Positions 1-7,766 of a stretch of DNA of 64,000 nt are shown piece after piece. Below the pieces are notes generated by a model, which saw only the letters and a program-made list of their open reading frames with translations, was not told the origin of the DNA and did no database searches. The position numbers were made by a program, and so were the translations under genes. The stretch comes from PNON01 sp964387025 (lineage in GTDB: Bacteria > Chloroflexota > Anaerolineae > Anaerolineales > Anaerolineaceae). Within the stretch, counting starts at the first letter, position 1; each line of letters begins with the position of its first letter. The DNA lies in NCBI GenBank assembly GCA_964387025.1, contig CAYLUZ010000001.1:248001-312000 (forward strand), written 5' to 3'.

Positions 1-1827
1 GCGGTGTATCAGGAGCAGGTGATGTCTGCCGCCATCCAGATGGCCAGTTACACCCCCTCCGAAGCGGATAACCTGCGCAGCGCCATCTCCAAGAAGAAGG
101 CGGAAGCCATTGCAAAACATCGCAAGATGTTCGTGGATGGCTGCGTGAAGAATGATATTGCCGAAGAAACTGCCAAAGCGATCTTCGAAGAATGGGAAAA
201 TTTTGCCCGGTATGGCTTCAACAAGTCGCATGCCGCGGATTATGGTGTCATCGCGGTGCAGACCGGGTACCTGAAAACGCACTACACAGTGGAATATATG
301 ACAGCCCTGCTTTCTGCGGTCAAGAACGAAACCGAGAAAGTGGCTTTCTATGCCACAGACTGCCGTTCCATGGGTATCGATGTGCTCCCGCCGGATATCA
401 ACTCCAGCGGCTGGGATTTCACCATCGAAGACCGTAAGGATAAGACTTCTGCCATCCGGTTCGGACTGGGTGCAGTCAAGAATGTCGGCGTCAACCCGGT
501 GGAAGCGATCATTGCCGGACGTGAAAATGGCATCTATAAAGACCTGACCGACCTGGCTCACCGGCTAGATCTGCGCACAGTCAGCAAGCGGCCGCTGGAA
601 AGCCTGATCAAGGTTGGCGCGTTGGATGGTTTTGGCCCACGTTGCGCATTATTACAGTCCCTGGACCGAATCATTAATGTTTCTGCAGCGCATTTCCGCG
701 CCAAGGACAGCGGGCAGTTGAGCTTTTTTGGCGGGGATACCGGGGTTTCCGAGGTGATCCATTTACCAACCGTGAAAGAACCGGATCGCAAGGAGCTGTT
801 GGGCTGGGAAAAAGAGCTGATCGGTCTGTATGTTTCTGCTCATCCTTTGACTCCTTACTTGCCTGTCCTGACTCAAAAGACCACTCACCTCATCGGGCAA
901 TTGGGCGACCTGAATTCCGGGGAAAAAGTAGCCATCGGCGGTATAGTGGTCAAGCTCCGCCCGCACTTTACCAAAGAAGGCAAACCCATGGGCTTTGTCA
1001 CCATCGAGGATGTCCAGGGTGAGATCGAACTGGTACTCTTCCCGCGGGTGTGGGAAAAATACGTGAAGATGATCAAGGTCGAGTCGGTCCTAGTGGTTGA
1101 AGGTAAAGTGGATAATGCCAGCGCCACCCCCAAACTGCTGGCTGATAAATTTGAACTGGTGCAGTTGGACGACGTCCAAAACCTCCCTCCGCCCACAGCA
1201 ATAGAAACTGCCCCGGTAAAGGCAGAGTCCATTATCGAACCCATTGTCACCAACCGGTCAAACGATGACCATTTGGTGATAGGTGCAGTTGCTGTAAATA
1301 CTAAAATCGAAATGGACCCAGCGGCGTTTTTCTTTGATGATAATTGGGTGCCAGATTCCGACGCGGAAAATCCACTCATTTTGGATGAATATTCAAAAAC
1401 ATTTGAGGTGGCTGATTCCGGGGAAACAACGGATATGGCAGGGTCCACACCTGAGGAAATTCAGCAGGAAAACACAGAACTTTTAGAGCTTAACCATTCC
1501 GCCGGGTTGGTACTGCCGGGATACCAGATATCCACCGAACCGATCTTGAATCCCAGCTTGGAAGATACCGGAATGCGCATGATCTCTGTGATCCTGCGTT
1601 CCACACATGACCAGGAAAAGGACGTTCGCCGGATGAAATCCATCCAGGGTTTGATGCAGTCCAGCCCGGGGAAAGATCATTTCTCCTTCCATATCATTGA
1701 AGATGGCCGGCGTTGTCTGATAGAATTTCCAAACCATACCACCGGCATCACACCGGCACTGCTGAACCGCCTGGAAAAACTGGTTGGCAAATCAAATTAC
1801 CGGATCGATCCGATAATAGTTCAATAA
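1..1827 (+). CDS. dnaE: DNA polymerase III alpha subunit, C-terminal part (cut by window start)
   Basis: Replicative DNA polymerase alpha subunit; only the last ~609 codons are inside the window, and the frame is open from base 1, so the true start lies upstream. The visible part begins in the fingers/helix-hairpin-helix region (SKKKAEAIAKHRKMF, NFARYGFNKSHAADYG, LSAVKNETEKVAFY are typical DnaE blocks). An OB fold follows at about residues 300-360 (VAIGGIVVKLR, GFVTIEDVQGEIE). After it comes an acidic, low-conservation linker of about 120 residues and a small folded C-terminal domain (about 520-607). There is no sign of frameshift. pfkA begins 15 bp downstream in the same direction, so the two may be co-transcribed. 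Family assignment is secure from motifs; the role of the C-terminal domain is not clear from sequence alone. Confidence 0.95.
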   Translation, partial: AVYQEQVMSAAIQMASYTPSEADNLRSAISKKKAEAIAKHRKMFVDGCVKNDIAEETAKAIFEEWENFARYGFNKSHAADYGVIAVQTGYLKTHYTVEYMTALLSAVKNETEKVAFYATDCRSMGIDVLPPDINSSGWDFTIEDRKDKTSAIRFGLGAVKNVGVNPVEAIIAGRENGIYKDLTDLAHRLDLRTVSKRPLESLIKVGALDGFGPRCALLQSLDRIINVSAAHFRAKDSGQLSFFGGDTGVSEVIHLPTVKEPDRKELLGWEKELIGLYVSAHPLTPYLPVLTQKTTHLIGQLGDLNSGEKVAIGGIVVKLRPHFTKEGKPMGFVTIEDVQGEIELVLFPRVWEKYVKMIKVESVLVVEGKVDNASATPKLLADKFELVQLDDVQNLPPPTAIETAPVKAESIIEPIVTNRSNDDHLVIGAVAVNTKIEMDPAAFFFDDNWVPDSDAENPLILDEYSKTFEVADSGETTDMAGSTPEEIQQENTELLELNHSAGLVLPGYQISTEPILNPSLEDTGMRMISVILRSTHDQEKDVRRMKSIQGLMQSSPGKDHFSFHIIEDGRRCLIEFPNHTTGITPALLNRLEKLVGKSNYRIDPIIVQ

Positions 1828-1842
1828 GATCAGGAAAAAAGA

Positions 1843-2823
1843 ATGAGCGAAAAACAGGTTACAAAAATAGGTGTGATGACTTCCGGGGGCGATTCCCCGG
1901 GTATGAATCCATGTGTACGCGCCGTAGTACGAACTGGTATCGCCAAAGGTGTGAAAGTCTACGGGATCAAAGGCGCTTATGATGGGCTGATGCACGGTAA
2001 TTTCCAGGAGATGGGGCTGCGGGATGTCGGGGGTATTCTGCAGCGTGGTGGAACGATCCTGCAAACCCGGCGCAGCATGGAGTTTTTGCAGCCTGCCGGC
2101 CAGCGTGAAGCCATCCGTATGCTGAATAACGAGGGGATAGACGGACTGGTGGTGATCGGCGGGGATGGATCTCTTACCGGCGCGAACAAACTAGTCGAAC
2201 AGGGTATCCAGGTGGTCGGGATTCCGGGTAGTATTGATAACGACATTGTTGGCACAGATATGTGCATCGGCGTGGATACCGCGATCAATACCATCATGGA
2301 TGCTGTCGACAAGCTGCGTGATACCGCATCATCCCACAACCGGGCTTTCCTGGTGGAAACCATGGGGCGGCATTGCGGCTACCTGGCGGTGATGACCGGG
2401 TTGGTCTGCGGCGCAGAAATGGTCCTCATCCCGGAGGTCGATATACCGGCTGAGGATGTGGTCAAGTCGATCGCCGAAGCCTACCTGCGCGGGAAGACAC
2501 ATGCCATCATCATTGTCGCAGAAGGTTTTAAGACAGAGATTAATGATCTGGCAGATATGATAGAAGCGGCTGACGTTGGTTTTACAACCCGTGTTTCCAT
2601 ATTGGGCCACATTCAGCGCGGCGGTAAACCGTCCGCTTATGACCGCTGGCTGGCCACCCGTTTTGGTGTCCGGGCAGTGGAATACCTGCTGGAAGGTAAG
2701 ACCGGTGTGATGACAGGATTGAGCGGCCGGGATATCATTCCTGTTCCATTCAATGATATTGTCGGTAAAAATCGAGAAATGAGCAGCGAGTATTATGAAA
2801 TTGCTCGCATGCTGGCGCGCTGA
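1843..2823 (+). CDS. pfkA: 6-phosphofructokinase
   Basis: Phosphorylates fructose 6-phosphate to fructose 1,6-bisphosphate, the committed step of glycolysis in the cytoplasm. The 326-residue protein is of normal bacterial PFK length. The nucleotide loop TSGGDSPGMN is at residues 13-22, GGDGS (the form with Gly after Asp that is usual for ATP-dependent enzymes, not the GGDD of PPi-dependent ones) is near 106, the catalytic SIDND block near 128, and the substrate motif ETMGRHCGY near 173. An AGGA stretch precedes the ATG. It sits between dnaE and a DUF3090 gene, all forward with gaps under 20 bp. The opposing enzyme GlpX is encoded at 13123-14106 in the same window. Confidence 0.95.
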   Translation: MSEKQVTKIGVMTSGGDSPGMNPCVRAVVRTGIAKGVKVYGIKGAYDGLMHGNFQEMGLRDVGGILQRGGTILQTRRSMEFLQPAGQREAIRMLNNEGIDGLVVIGGDGSLTGANKLVEQGIQVVGIPGSIDNDIVGTDMCIGVDTAINTIMDAVDKLRDTASSHNRAFLVETMGRHCGYLAVMTGLVCGAEMVLIPEVDIPAEDVVKSIAEAYLRGKTHAIIIVAEGFKTEINDLADMIEAADVGFTTRVSILGHIQRGGKPSAYDRWLATRFGVRAVEYLLEGKTGVMTGLSGRDIIPVPFNDIVGKNREMSSEYYEIARMLAR

Positions 2824-2834
2824 AAGGATCATAC

Positions 2835-3362
2835 ATGCCAGAACAAGATATTGAGATCAAACCCGTTGATTGGATTTCCTGTGTGGCAATTGGAAAACCC
2901 GGTGAAAGAACCTTCTTCATCCAGGCACGCGGCAATGACCAGAAAGTGTCGTTACTGCTGGAAAAGATCCAATTGCAATCACTGGTGCAGGGGATCGATG
3001 ATTTTCTAGGGGAGATCAAAGAAAAATATACTGATCTCGCAGAGCCTGATTTGAAATACAATCCCGGTTCCATGACGGTGGATCCGCCGGTGGACCCGCT
3101 ATACCGGGTTGGGGAAGTGGGTTTGGCATACGCTGAAGACGAAGATATGGCGATCATCCTGCTCAAAGAGATCTTGACTACGCAGGAGGGTCAGGACGAC
3201 CTGCGTGTTGTTCGCCTGTGGGTAAACCGCACACAACTGGCAATATTTGCTGATTATGCTCAAACGATTATCAACAGCGGACGCATGATCTGCCCGCAGT
3301 GCGGCGAACCCATGGACCCCGCCGGCCACCTCTGCCCGAAAAAGAACGGGCACAAGAAATAA
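2835..3362 (+). CDS. DUF3090 family protein with C-terminal zinc-ribbon-like motif
   Basis: A 175-residue protein of the DUF3090 family, known mainly from Actinobacteria and Chloroflexota; its biochemical role is unknown. The N-terminal part has the family pattern (VAIGKPGERTFFIQA near residue 17) and the C-terminus carries CPQCGEPMDPAGHLCP at about 154-169, a likely metal-binding ribbon, then a basic tail. An AAAGGA sequence 8 nt before the ATG supports the start. In actinobacteria this family is found beside a histidine phosphatase; here a histidine phosphatase is present in the window (41115-41681) but not adjacent. Family call is from recognised motif pattern; function is not assigned. 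Confidence 0.85.
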   Translation: MPEQDIEIKPVDWISCVAIGKPGERTFFIQARGNDQKVSLLLEKIQLQSLVQGIDDFLGEIKEKYTDLAEPDLKYNPGSMTVDPPVDPLYRVGEVGLAYAEDEDMAIILLKEILTTQEGQDDLRVVRLWVNRTQLAIFADYAQTIINSGRMICPQCGEPMDPAGHLCPKKNGHKK

Positions 3363-3384
3363 GTTCGTTTTCATCGAGAAAAAA

Positions 3385-4068
3385 ATGCAAACCAAAGTAA
3401 AATTTTTAGGGCACGCTGCTTTCTGGGTGGAAACAGGTGGGAAAACCCTGTTGATCGACCCGTTTCTGAACGGCAATCCCAAAGCATCCATTAAACCTTC
3501 CGAGGTGACACCGGATTATATTTTAGTGACCCACGGGCACGGGGATCATGTCGGTGACACGGTTGAGATCGCAAAACGCTGCGGGGCAATGGTGATCAGC
3601 AACGCTGAGATCTGCGATTGGATGGATAAACAGGGATTAAAGACCCATAGCCAGCATCTGGGCGGCGGCTTTAATTATCCTTTCGGCTACTTAAAGATGA
3701 CCTTCGCCCTGCATGGTTCAGCACTCAGGGATGGGAGTGATGGCGGGAACCCGGGAGGATTCCTGTTGACGACACTTTCAGATGAAAAGCTGTATTTTGC
3801 CGGGGATACCGGATTGTTTGGTGATATGCACCTGATAGGAGAAGAAGGTGTTGACCTGGCGATGCTGCCGATCGGTGATAACTACACGATGGGGCCGGAC
3901 GATGCACTGCGCGCGGTAAAATTGCTCCAGCCAAAGATGGTTGTTCCCATACACTACAATACTTTTCCGCTTCTGAACCAGGATGTGGATGCCTGGAAGA
4001 CCCGGGTGGAGAAGGAAACAGATGCAAAAGTAATAGTGTTACAGCCGGGCGAAGAGATAACCATATAG
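3385..4068 (+). CDS. UPF0173-type metallo-beta-lactamase-fold hydrolase
   Basis: Predicted metal-dependent hydrolase of the UPF0173 branch of the metallo-beta-lactamase fold, 227 residues, which is the usual length of the branch. Visible metal ligands: VTHGHGDHVGD (HxHxDH) at about residues 48-58, an Asp in YFAGDTG near 138, and IHYNTF near 191. The N-terminal KFLGHAAFWVE and the late PIGDNYTMGPDDA are branch hallmarks. Substrate is unknown. It follows the DUF3090 gene by 22 bp in the same direction and is the last gene of this forward run; the next gene converges on it. No good Shine-Dalgarno is visible before the chosen ATG, which may be translated by coupling. Confidence 0.9.
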   Translation: MQTKVKFLGHAAFWVETGGKTLLIDPFLNGNPKASIKPSEVTPDYILVTHGHGDHVGDTVEIAKRCGAMVISNAEICDWMDKQGLKTHSQHLGGGFNYPFGYLKMTFALHGSALRDGSDGGNPGGFLLTTLSDEKLYFAGDTGLFGDMHLIGEEGVDLAMLPIGDNYTMGPDDALRAVKLLQPKMVVPIHYNTFPLLNQDVDAWKTRVEKETDAKVIVLQPGEEITI

Positions 4069-4079
4069 AAACCTGTAAT

Positions 4080-5012
4080 TTAAACGCTTTGGTTGACGCT
4101 TACAGCGATTTCCCGGGTTTCTGAATACTTATAATTCACCTGTAGCCTGGCTGCGGGTCGGCTGGTAATCACTGGTCCGGTCGTTTTTCCCCAGACCAGA
4201 TTATGACTTGCATCGAACCAGTCATTGCCATCCCCGCCGGCGTATACTACGTCACCTACTGCCAATGATGATGTCCCTGAACTTGTTCCCACTACCAGGT
4301 TAAACAGCGCATTTTTCTCCGACCACGATTTTGAACCTGCCCCGGTACCTGTTACATGCTGGCTGCCCTTGAAGATATCCACTGCCTCAATGATCCCGGC
4401 ATCCCTGGCGGTGATCGTCAGACGGGTACCATCCTGCAGCATGAATGTAGTATGGCTGTCGCTGGAAGTAAGGTCTTTAAAGTCGCCGTCATTGTTGCCT
4501 TCGATATCCGATGAATCAATATGCGGGTCACCCCAGATAGTGGTGCTTTTCCCCGACCACTTGTCCACAATTTTCAAGGTTGTTCCGTCGCTGAATTCAA
4601 ACCGGTAGCGGTCCGTTTCCGCCAATTGTGAATTTCTCACCACCAACCCATCTACAGGAATCAGCGGGTCATAATTGATCTCCAACTCTTCTACAATGGA
4701 AACTTTCTCCCTTATAGTAACCTGGGTTCCCTGCCCACCAGTATCCTTTTGGCTGTTTTGGATCAAGCCCAATTGCTGGATCAGGTCTTTCAGGAGGATG
4801 TTCTCATTTTCCACTTTACCGGGGGAAGTTTTAGGCGCATCAATATTGTGACTCTCACCACTTAAAGTGACCTGGTCCTCTTCGTAAGCATCCTTCAGAG
4901 ATTTAATTTTGGCGTGGGGATCTTTTTTTCGTGCTTCCAGTTCGCTGGCATGTAACAACAATCGCCGCACAGCGATTAAATCCTGCATATTCTGGTGAAT
5001 GGTCGCATCCAT
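4080..5012 (-). CDS. DUF1521-like protein with GDPH self-cleavage motif
   Basis: A 310-residue protein with no signal peptide or membrane segment. Residues 1-100 are mostly helical and charged; residues 133-240 match the look of a DUF1521 domain: DGTTLKIVDKWSGKSTTIW, then GDPHID at 161-166, then an acidic Asp/Asn-rich stretch (EGNNDGDF) and MLQDGTRLTI. In the rhizobial effector NopE1, DUF1521 domains undergo calcium-induced self-cleavage between D and P of GDPHVD; the motif is kept here with Ile for Val. The C-terminal part has a Gly/Asp patch (AGGDGNDWFDASHN) that may also bind calcium. A GGAGAAGGA sequence precedes the ATG. It is transcribed alone, divergent from rpsB. Family call is by motif pattern; cleavage is an inference. 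Confidence 0.65.
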   Translation of the reverse strand: MDATIHQNMQDLIAVRRLLLHASELEARKKDPHAKIKSLKDAYEEDQVTLSGESHNIDAPKTSPGKVENENILLKDLIQQLGLIQNSQKDTGGQGTQVTIREKVSIVEELEINYDPLIPVDGLVVRNSQLAETDRYRFEFSDGTTLKIVDKWSGKSTTIWGDPHIDSSDIEGNNDGDFKDLTSSDSHTTFMLQDGTRLTITARDAGIIEAVDIFKGSQHVTGTGAGSKSWSEKNALFNLVVGTSSGTSSLAVGDVVYAGGDGNDWFDASHNLVWGKTTGPVITSRPAARLQVNYKYSETREIAVSVNQSV

Positions 5013-5115
5013 GCGTCCTTCTCCTCATCCATGAGATTTTTCTTCTACCTACATTGTCGGCAAAAAGAAGTAAGACTTTATATAAACAGAAAATTGAGGG
5101 AGAATTGATTCTCCA

Positions 5116-5144
5116 TTCTCAATTCTCAATTTTCCTGATATACT
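5116..5144 (+). promoter_or_regulatory. Candidate rpsB promoter with extended -10
   Basis: TTCTCA (5116-5121), a 17-bp spacer and TATACT (5139-5144) preceded by TGA, giving an extended -10. Transcription would begin near 5151, at the left edge of the structured leader. It is the only well-formed promoter I see in the 259-bp gap before rpsB. Confidence 0.5.
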
Positions 5145-5145
5145 T

Positions 5146-5253
5146 GCCTCCGGCTTGTGTGCAAACACAAGTGTAACTTATCTCACACGGTACCCGAGCT
5201 GACTGCGCGTGCTCCCTATTGGGAGCGACAGCCAGGAATGAAGGACCGGAGGC
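5146..5253 (+). ncRNA. Structured leader RNA of the rpsB-tsf operon (candidate S2 autoregulatory element)
   Basis: The rpsB 5' leader folds on paper into a closed multibranch structure. GCCTCCGG (5146-5153) pairs perfectly with CCGGAGGC (5246-5253). Inside are a 7-bp hairpin CTTGTGT/ACACAAG with a GCAA tetraloop (5154-5171) and a 6-bp hairpin GCTCCC/GGGAGC with a TATT loop (5211-5226) extended by GCTG/CAGC (5198-5201 with 5229-5232). The ribosome-binding AAAGGAG lies just after the closing helix. Ribosomal protein S2 is known to repress its own operon through leader RNA in other bacteria; this particular fold is read from the sequence and not matched to a known family. The predicted start near 5151 would shorten the first arm, so the promoter or the outer helix may need adjusting. 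Confidence 0.5.
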
Positions 5254-5271
5254 CTAACGCAAAGGAGTATT

Positions 5272-6222
5272 ATGTCCACAGTGATTTCAATGAAAGCACT
5301 ATTAGAAAGCGGCGTCCATTTTGGGCATCGCACCAATAAATGGGATCCACACATGCGCCCGTACATTTTCACCGAGCGTAACGGAATCCATATTATCGAT
5401 CTGCAGCAAACCGTCAAGGCTTTGAACTCTGCATACAACCTGGTAAGAGATACTGTTGCCAACGGCGGGTTCATCCTGTTCATTGGCACCAAGCGCCAGG
5501 CGCAGGAAACGATCAAAGAAGAAGCAGAACGCTGCGGAATGCCTTATGTCACCGAAAGATGGCTGGGTGGAATGCTCACCAACTGGTCCACAATGTTTGC
5601 CCGTATTAACGAACTGGACAACCTTGAAAAATTACGCGACACAGGTGATACCAACCGATTGACCAAAAAAGAACTGCTATTGATCAGCCGTGAAGTAACC
5701 CGTTTGTTGATCCGACTGAGCGGCGTTCGTCAAATGAAACGTGTTCCTGACCTGGTATTTGTCGTCGACATCTCCCGCGAAGAAACCGCCATTCATGAAG
5801 CCAACCTTACCGGCACTCCGGTCATCGCCATGGTGGATACCAACTGCAACCCGAAAGGGGTTGATTATGTCATTCCATCCAATGATGATGCCATTCGGGC
5901 CATTAAATTGATGGTCGCCAAGATTGCTGATGCAGTCATTGAAGGCAAAGCCAGCCGCAAGGAAGATGCTGACATGGTGGAAGATGCTTCCACCCGCGAG
6001 GAAACCGCTGCTGCAGCCGTTCGCCATCCTGTGGTCGACTTAACCCCGGAACTGGAAGATAAAGACCTGTTCGGCGATGCTACCCTGGCCAAACTGGTTC
6101 AACCAAAACCGGAAGAAGAGTTAGCTGTGGAAGAACCGGTAGTTGTTGCTGAAATTCCAGTAGTAAAAAAAGTGAAAAAAGCAGCAAAAACTGTCAAAGC
6201 TGAAGAGACCGATGAGAACTAA
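5272..6222 (+). CDS. rpsB: 30S ribosomal protein S2
   Basis: Ribosomal protein S2 of the small subunit. The N-terminal ISMKALLESGVHFGHRTNKW, IIDLQQTVKAL, ERWLGGMLTNW and the PDLVFVVDISRE block are family signatures. At 316 residues it is longer than the ~240-260 typical core: the C-terminal 70 or so residues form an acidic then Lys/Val/Ala-rich tail (VKKVKKAAKTVKAEETDEN), likely disordered. AAAGGAG 6 nt before the ATG gives a strong ribosome site. It heads the rpsB-tsf unit and is preceded by a structured leader that may mediate feedback by S2 itself. Confidence 0.97.
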   Translation: MSTVISMKALLESGVHFGHRTNKWDPHMRPYIFTERNGIHIIDLQQTVKALNSAYNLVRDTVANGGFILFIGTKRQAQETIKEEAERCGMPYVTERWLGGMLTNWSTMFARINELDNLEKLRDTGDTNRLTKKELLLISREVTRLLIRLSGVRQMKRVPDLVFVVDISREETAIHEANLTGTPVIAMVDTNCNPKGVDYVIPSNDDAIRAIKLMVAKIADAVIEGKASRKEDADMVEDASTREETAAAAVRHPVVDLTPELEDKDLFGDATLAKLVQPKPEEELAVEEPVVVAEIPVVKKVKKAAKTVKAEETDEN

Positions 6223-6255
6223 TCAAACGATAACCGAAATATAGGGATAATACAA

Positions 6256-6864
6256 ATGGCAACAATTACTACAGAAATGATCAAACAACTGCGCGAAGCC
6301 ACTGCGGCCGGAATTTCCGATTGCAAGAAAGCATTGGAAAGCGCTGATGGCGACTATAACAAGGCTGTTGATTTTCTCCGTGAAAAAGGTCTGGCTACCG
6401 CCGCAAAGCGTGCTGACCGCACCGCTTCTGCCGGCGTTATAGAACTTTACTCTCACGGTGATGGCCGTGTAGGTGTAATGGTGGAAGTCAACTGCGAAAC
6501 AGATTTTGTTGGACGCACCGAAAACTTCCGCAAATTTGCACATGAAATTGCACTTCAGGTTGCAGCTGCAGCACCACGCTACATCAAAGAAGAAGACATC
6601 CCCGAAGCGGATATGGAACGCGAACGTGGTATTGCCACAACCAAGGCACGCGAAGACGGAAAACCGGAAACGATCATTCCAAAGATAGTAGAAGGTTCCC
6701 TCGAGAAGTTCAAGAACGAATCTGTCCTGCTGCGACAGGCTTACATCCGCGATGACAATGTAACCATCCAGTCATTATTGAACGATGCGATCGTGAGCAT
6801 GCGCGAGAATATTGTCATCCGGCGATTCAACCGCTGGGAACTGGGCGAAAGTACACAAGATTGA
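6256..6864 (+). CDS. tsf: Elongation factor Ts
   Basis: Nucleotide exchange factor that regenerates EF-Tu-GTP. The N-terminal UBA-like domain with VKQLREATAAGISDCKKAL-type sequence (here IKQLREATAAG then MDCKKAL-like ISDCKKALE) is followed by the core with VEVNCETDFVGRTENF near residue 78. At 202 residues it is the short form with a single core domain, compared with about 280 in E. coli. It follows rpsB by 33 bp in the usual order, and a strong hairpin terminator begins 6 bp after its stop, separating it at the RNA level from pyrH. Confidence 0.96.
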   Translation: MATITTEMIKQLREATAAGISDCKKALESADGDYNKAVDFLREKGLATAAKRADRTASAGVIELYSHGDGRVGVMVEVNCETDFVGRTENFRKFAHEIALQVAAAAPRYIKEEDIPEADMERERGIATTKAREDGKPETIIPKIVEGSLEKFKNESVLLRQAYIRDDNVTIQSLLNDAIVSMRENIVIRRFNRWELGESTQD

Positions 6865-6870
6865 TGACTT

Positions 6871-6901
6871 AAAAAACCAACCGAAAGGTTGGTTTTTTGT
6901 T
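6871..6901 (+). terminator. Intrinsic terminator between tsf and pyrH
   Basis: A perfect 12-bp stem AAAAAACCAACC / GGTTGGTTTTTT (6871-6882 with 6887-6898) with a GAAA loop, ending in a run of six T. It lies in the 59-bp tsf-pyrH gap, so it should end or reduce transcription before pyrH. Confidence 0.9.
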
Positions 6902-6923
6902 AAAATAGACACGGAGGATTGCT

Positions 6924-7640
6924 ATGGAAACCTTAAAATACCACCGAATTCTCTTGAAGCTTTCCGGAGAAGCATTATCCGGAATAAATGGTTCGGGAAT
7001 CGACCCTACCCGGGCCCAGGATATTGCCTTACGGGTAAAGAATATCCGTGAACTGGGTGTGGACGTGGCTATTGTGATCGGAGCCGGTAATCTCTGGCGT
7101 GGCAAAGTTGGCCTCGACTCCGGGATGGACCGGGCGACTGCTGATTATATGGGTATGCTGGCCACTGTCATGAACGCCCTTGCACTCATGGATGCTCTTG
7201 AAGGAAAGGGTGTGATGACCCGGGTCCAGAGCGCAATCGAAATGAGATCTGTTGCAGAACCGTACATTCGTCGCCGGGCGATCCGCCACCTTGAAAAAGG
7301 GCGGGTGGTGATCTTTGGGGGCGGAACAGGTAACCCATACTTTTCAACCGATACGGCTGCAGCGTTACGGGCGATGGAAATTGATGCAGATGTATTGATC
7401 AAGGCCACCAAGGTGGATGGTGTCTATGATAGCGACCCCAGGGTTAATGCAAGCGCCAAAAAATTTGATACATTGACCTATATTGATGCACTCAATCTTC
7501 GCCTAGAAGTCATGGACAGCACTGCACTGTCTCTTTGTATGGAAAACAAGCTCCCCATCCTGGTCTTGAACCTCTGGGACGAAGCAGCTCTGACCAATGC
7601 ATTATTAGGAAAACCGGCAGGAACTTTGGTCACCGATTAG
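6924..7640 (+). CDS. pyrH: Uridylate kinase
   Basis: Hexameric bacterial UMP kinase making UDP from UMP with ATP. Family motifs are clear: YHRILLKLSGEAL at residues 6-18, VIGAGNLWRG near 51, DRATADYMGMLATVMNAL near 72, and GGGTGNPYFSTDTAAALRA near 132. The 238 residues match the usual length. ACGGAGG lies 6 nt before the ATG. In many genomes frr follows directly; here frr is 3.3 kb away behind a glycosyltransferase and an opposing glnA, so the common tsf-pyrH-frr order is broken. Confidence 0.96.
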   Translation: METLKYHRILLKLSGEALSGINGSGIDPTRAQDIALRVKNIRELGVDVAIVIGAGNLWRGKVGLDSGMDRATADYMGMLATVMNALALMDALEGKGVMTRVQSAIEMRSVAEPYIRRRAIRHLEKGRVVIFGGGTGNPYFSTDTAAALRAMEIDADVLIKATKVDGVYDSDPRVNASAKKFDTLTYIDALNLRLEVMDSTALSLCMENKLPILVLNLWDEAALTNALLGKPAGTLVTD

Positions 7641-7766
7641 CAAAACTACAAATTTACAGGTCATACGACTGCTCACTAATTAAGAGCAGATTGATCACCC
7701 CTTGCAAATTTTATTCCTAAATATTATTGATTGCATCAATTCAAAGAAAGTTCGGAGTCTGACACT

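Noticed and set aside
885..1448. 187-residue reverse frame inside dnaE
   Set aside because: Antisense shadow with Ser/Thr-rich composition; dnaE is clearly coding on the other strand.
7669..7689. 6-bp hairpin after pyrH as a terminator
   Set aside because: Nine-nt loop and no T run; too weak to call.
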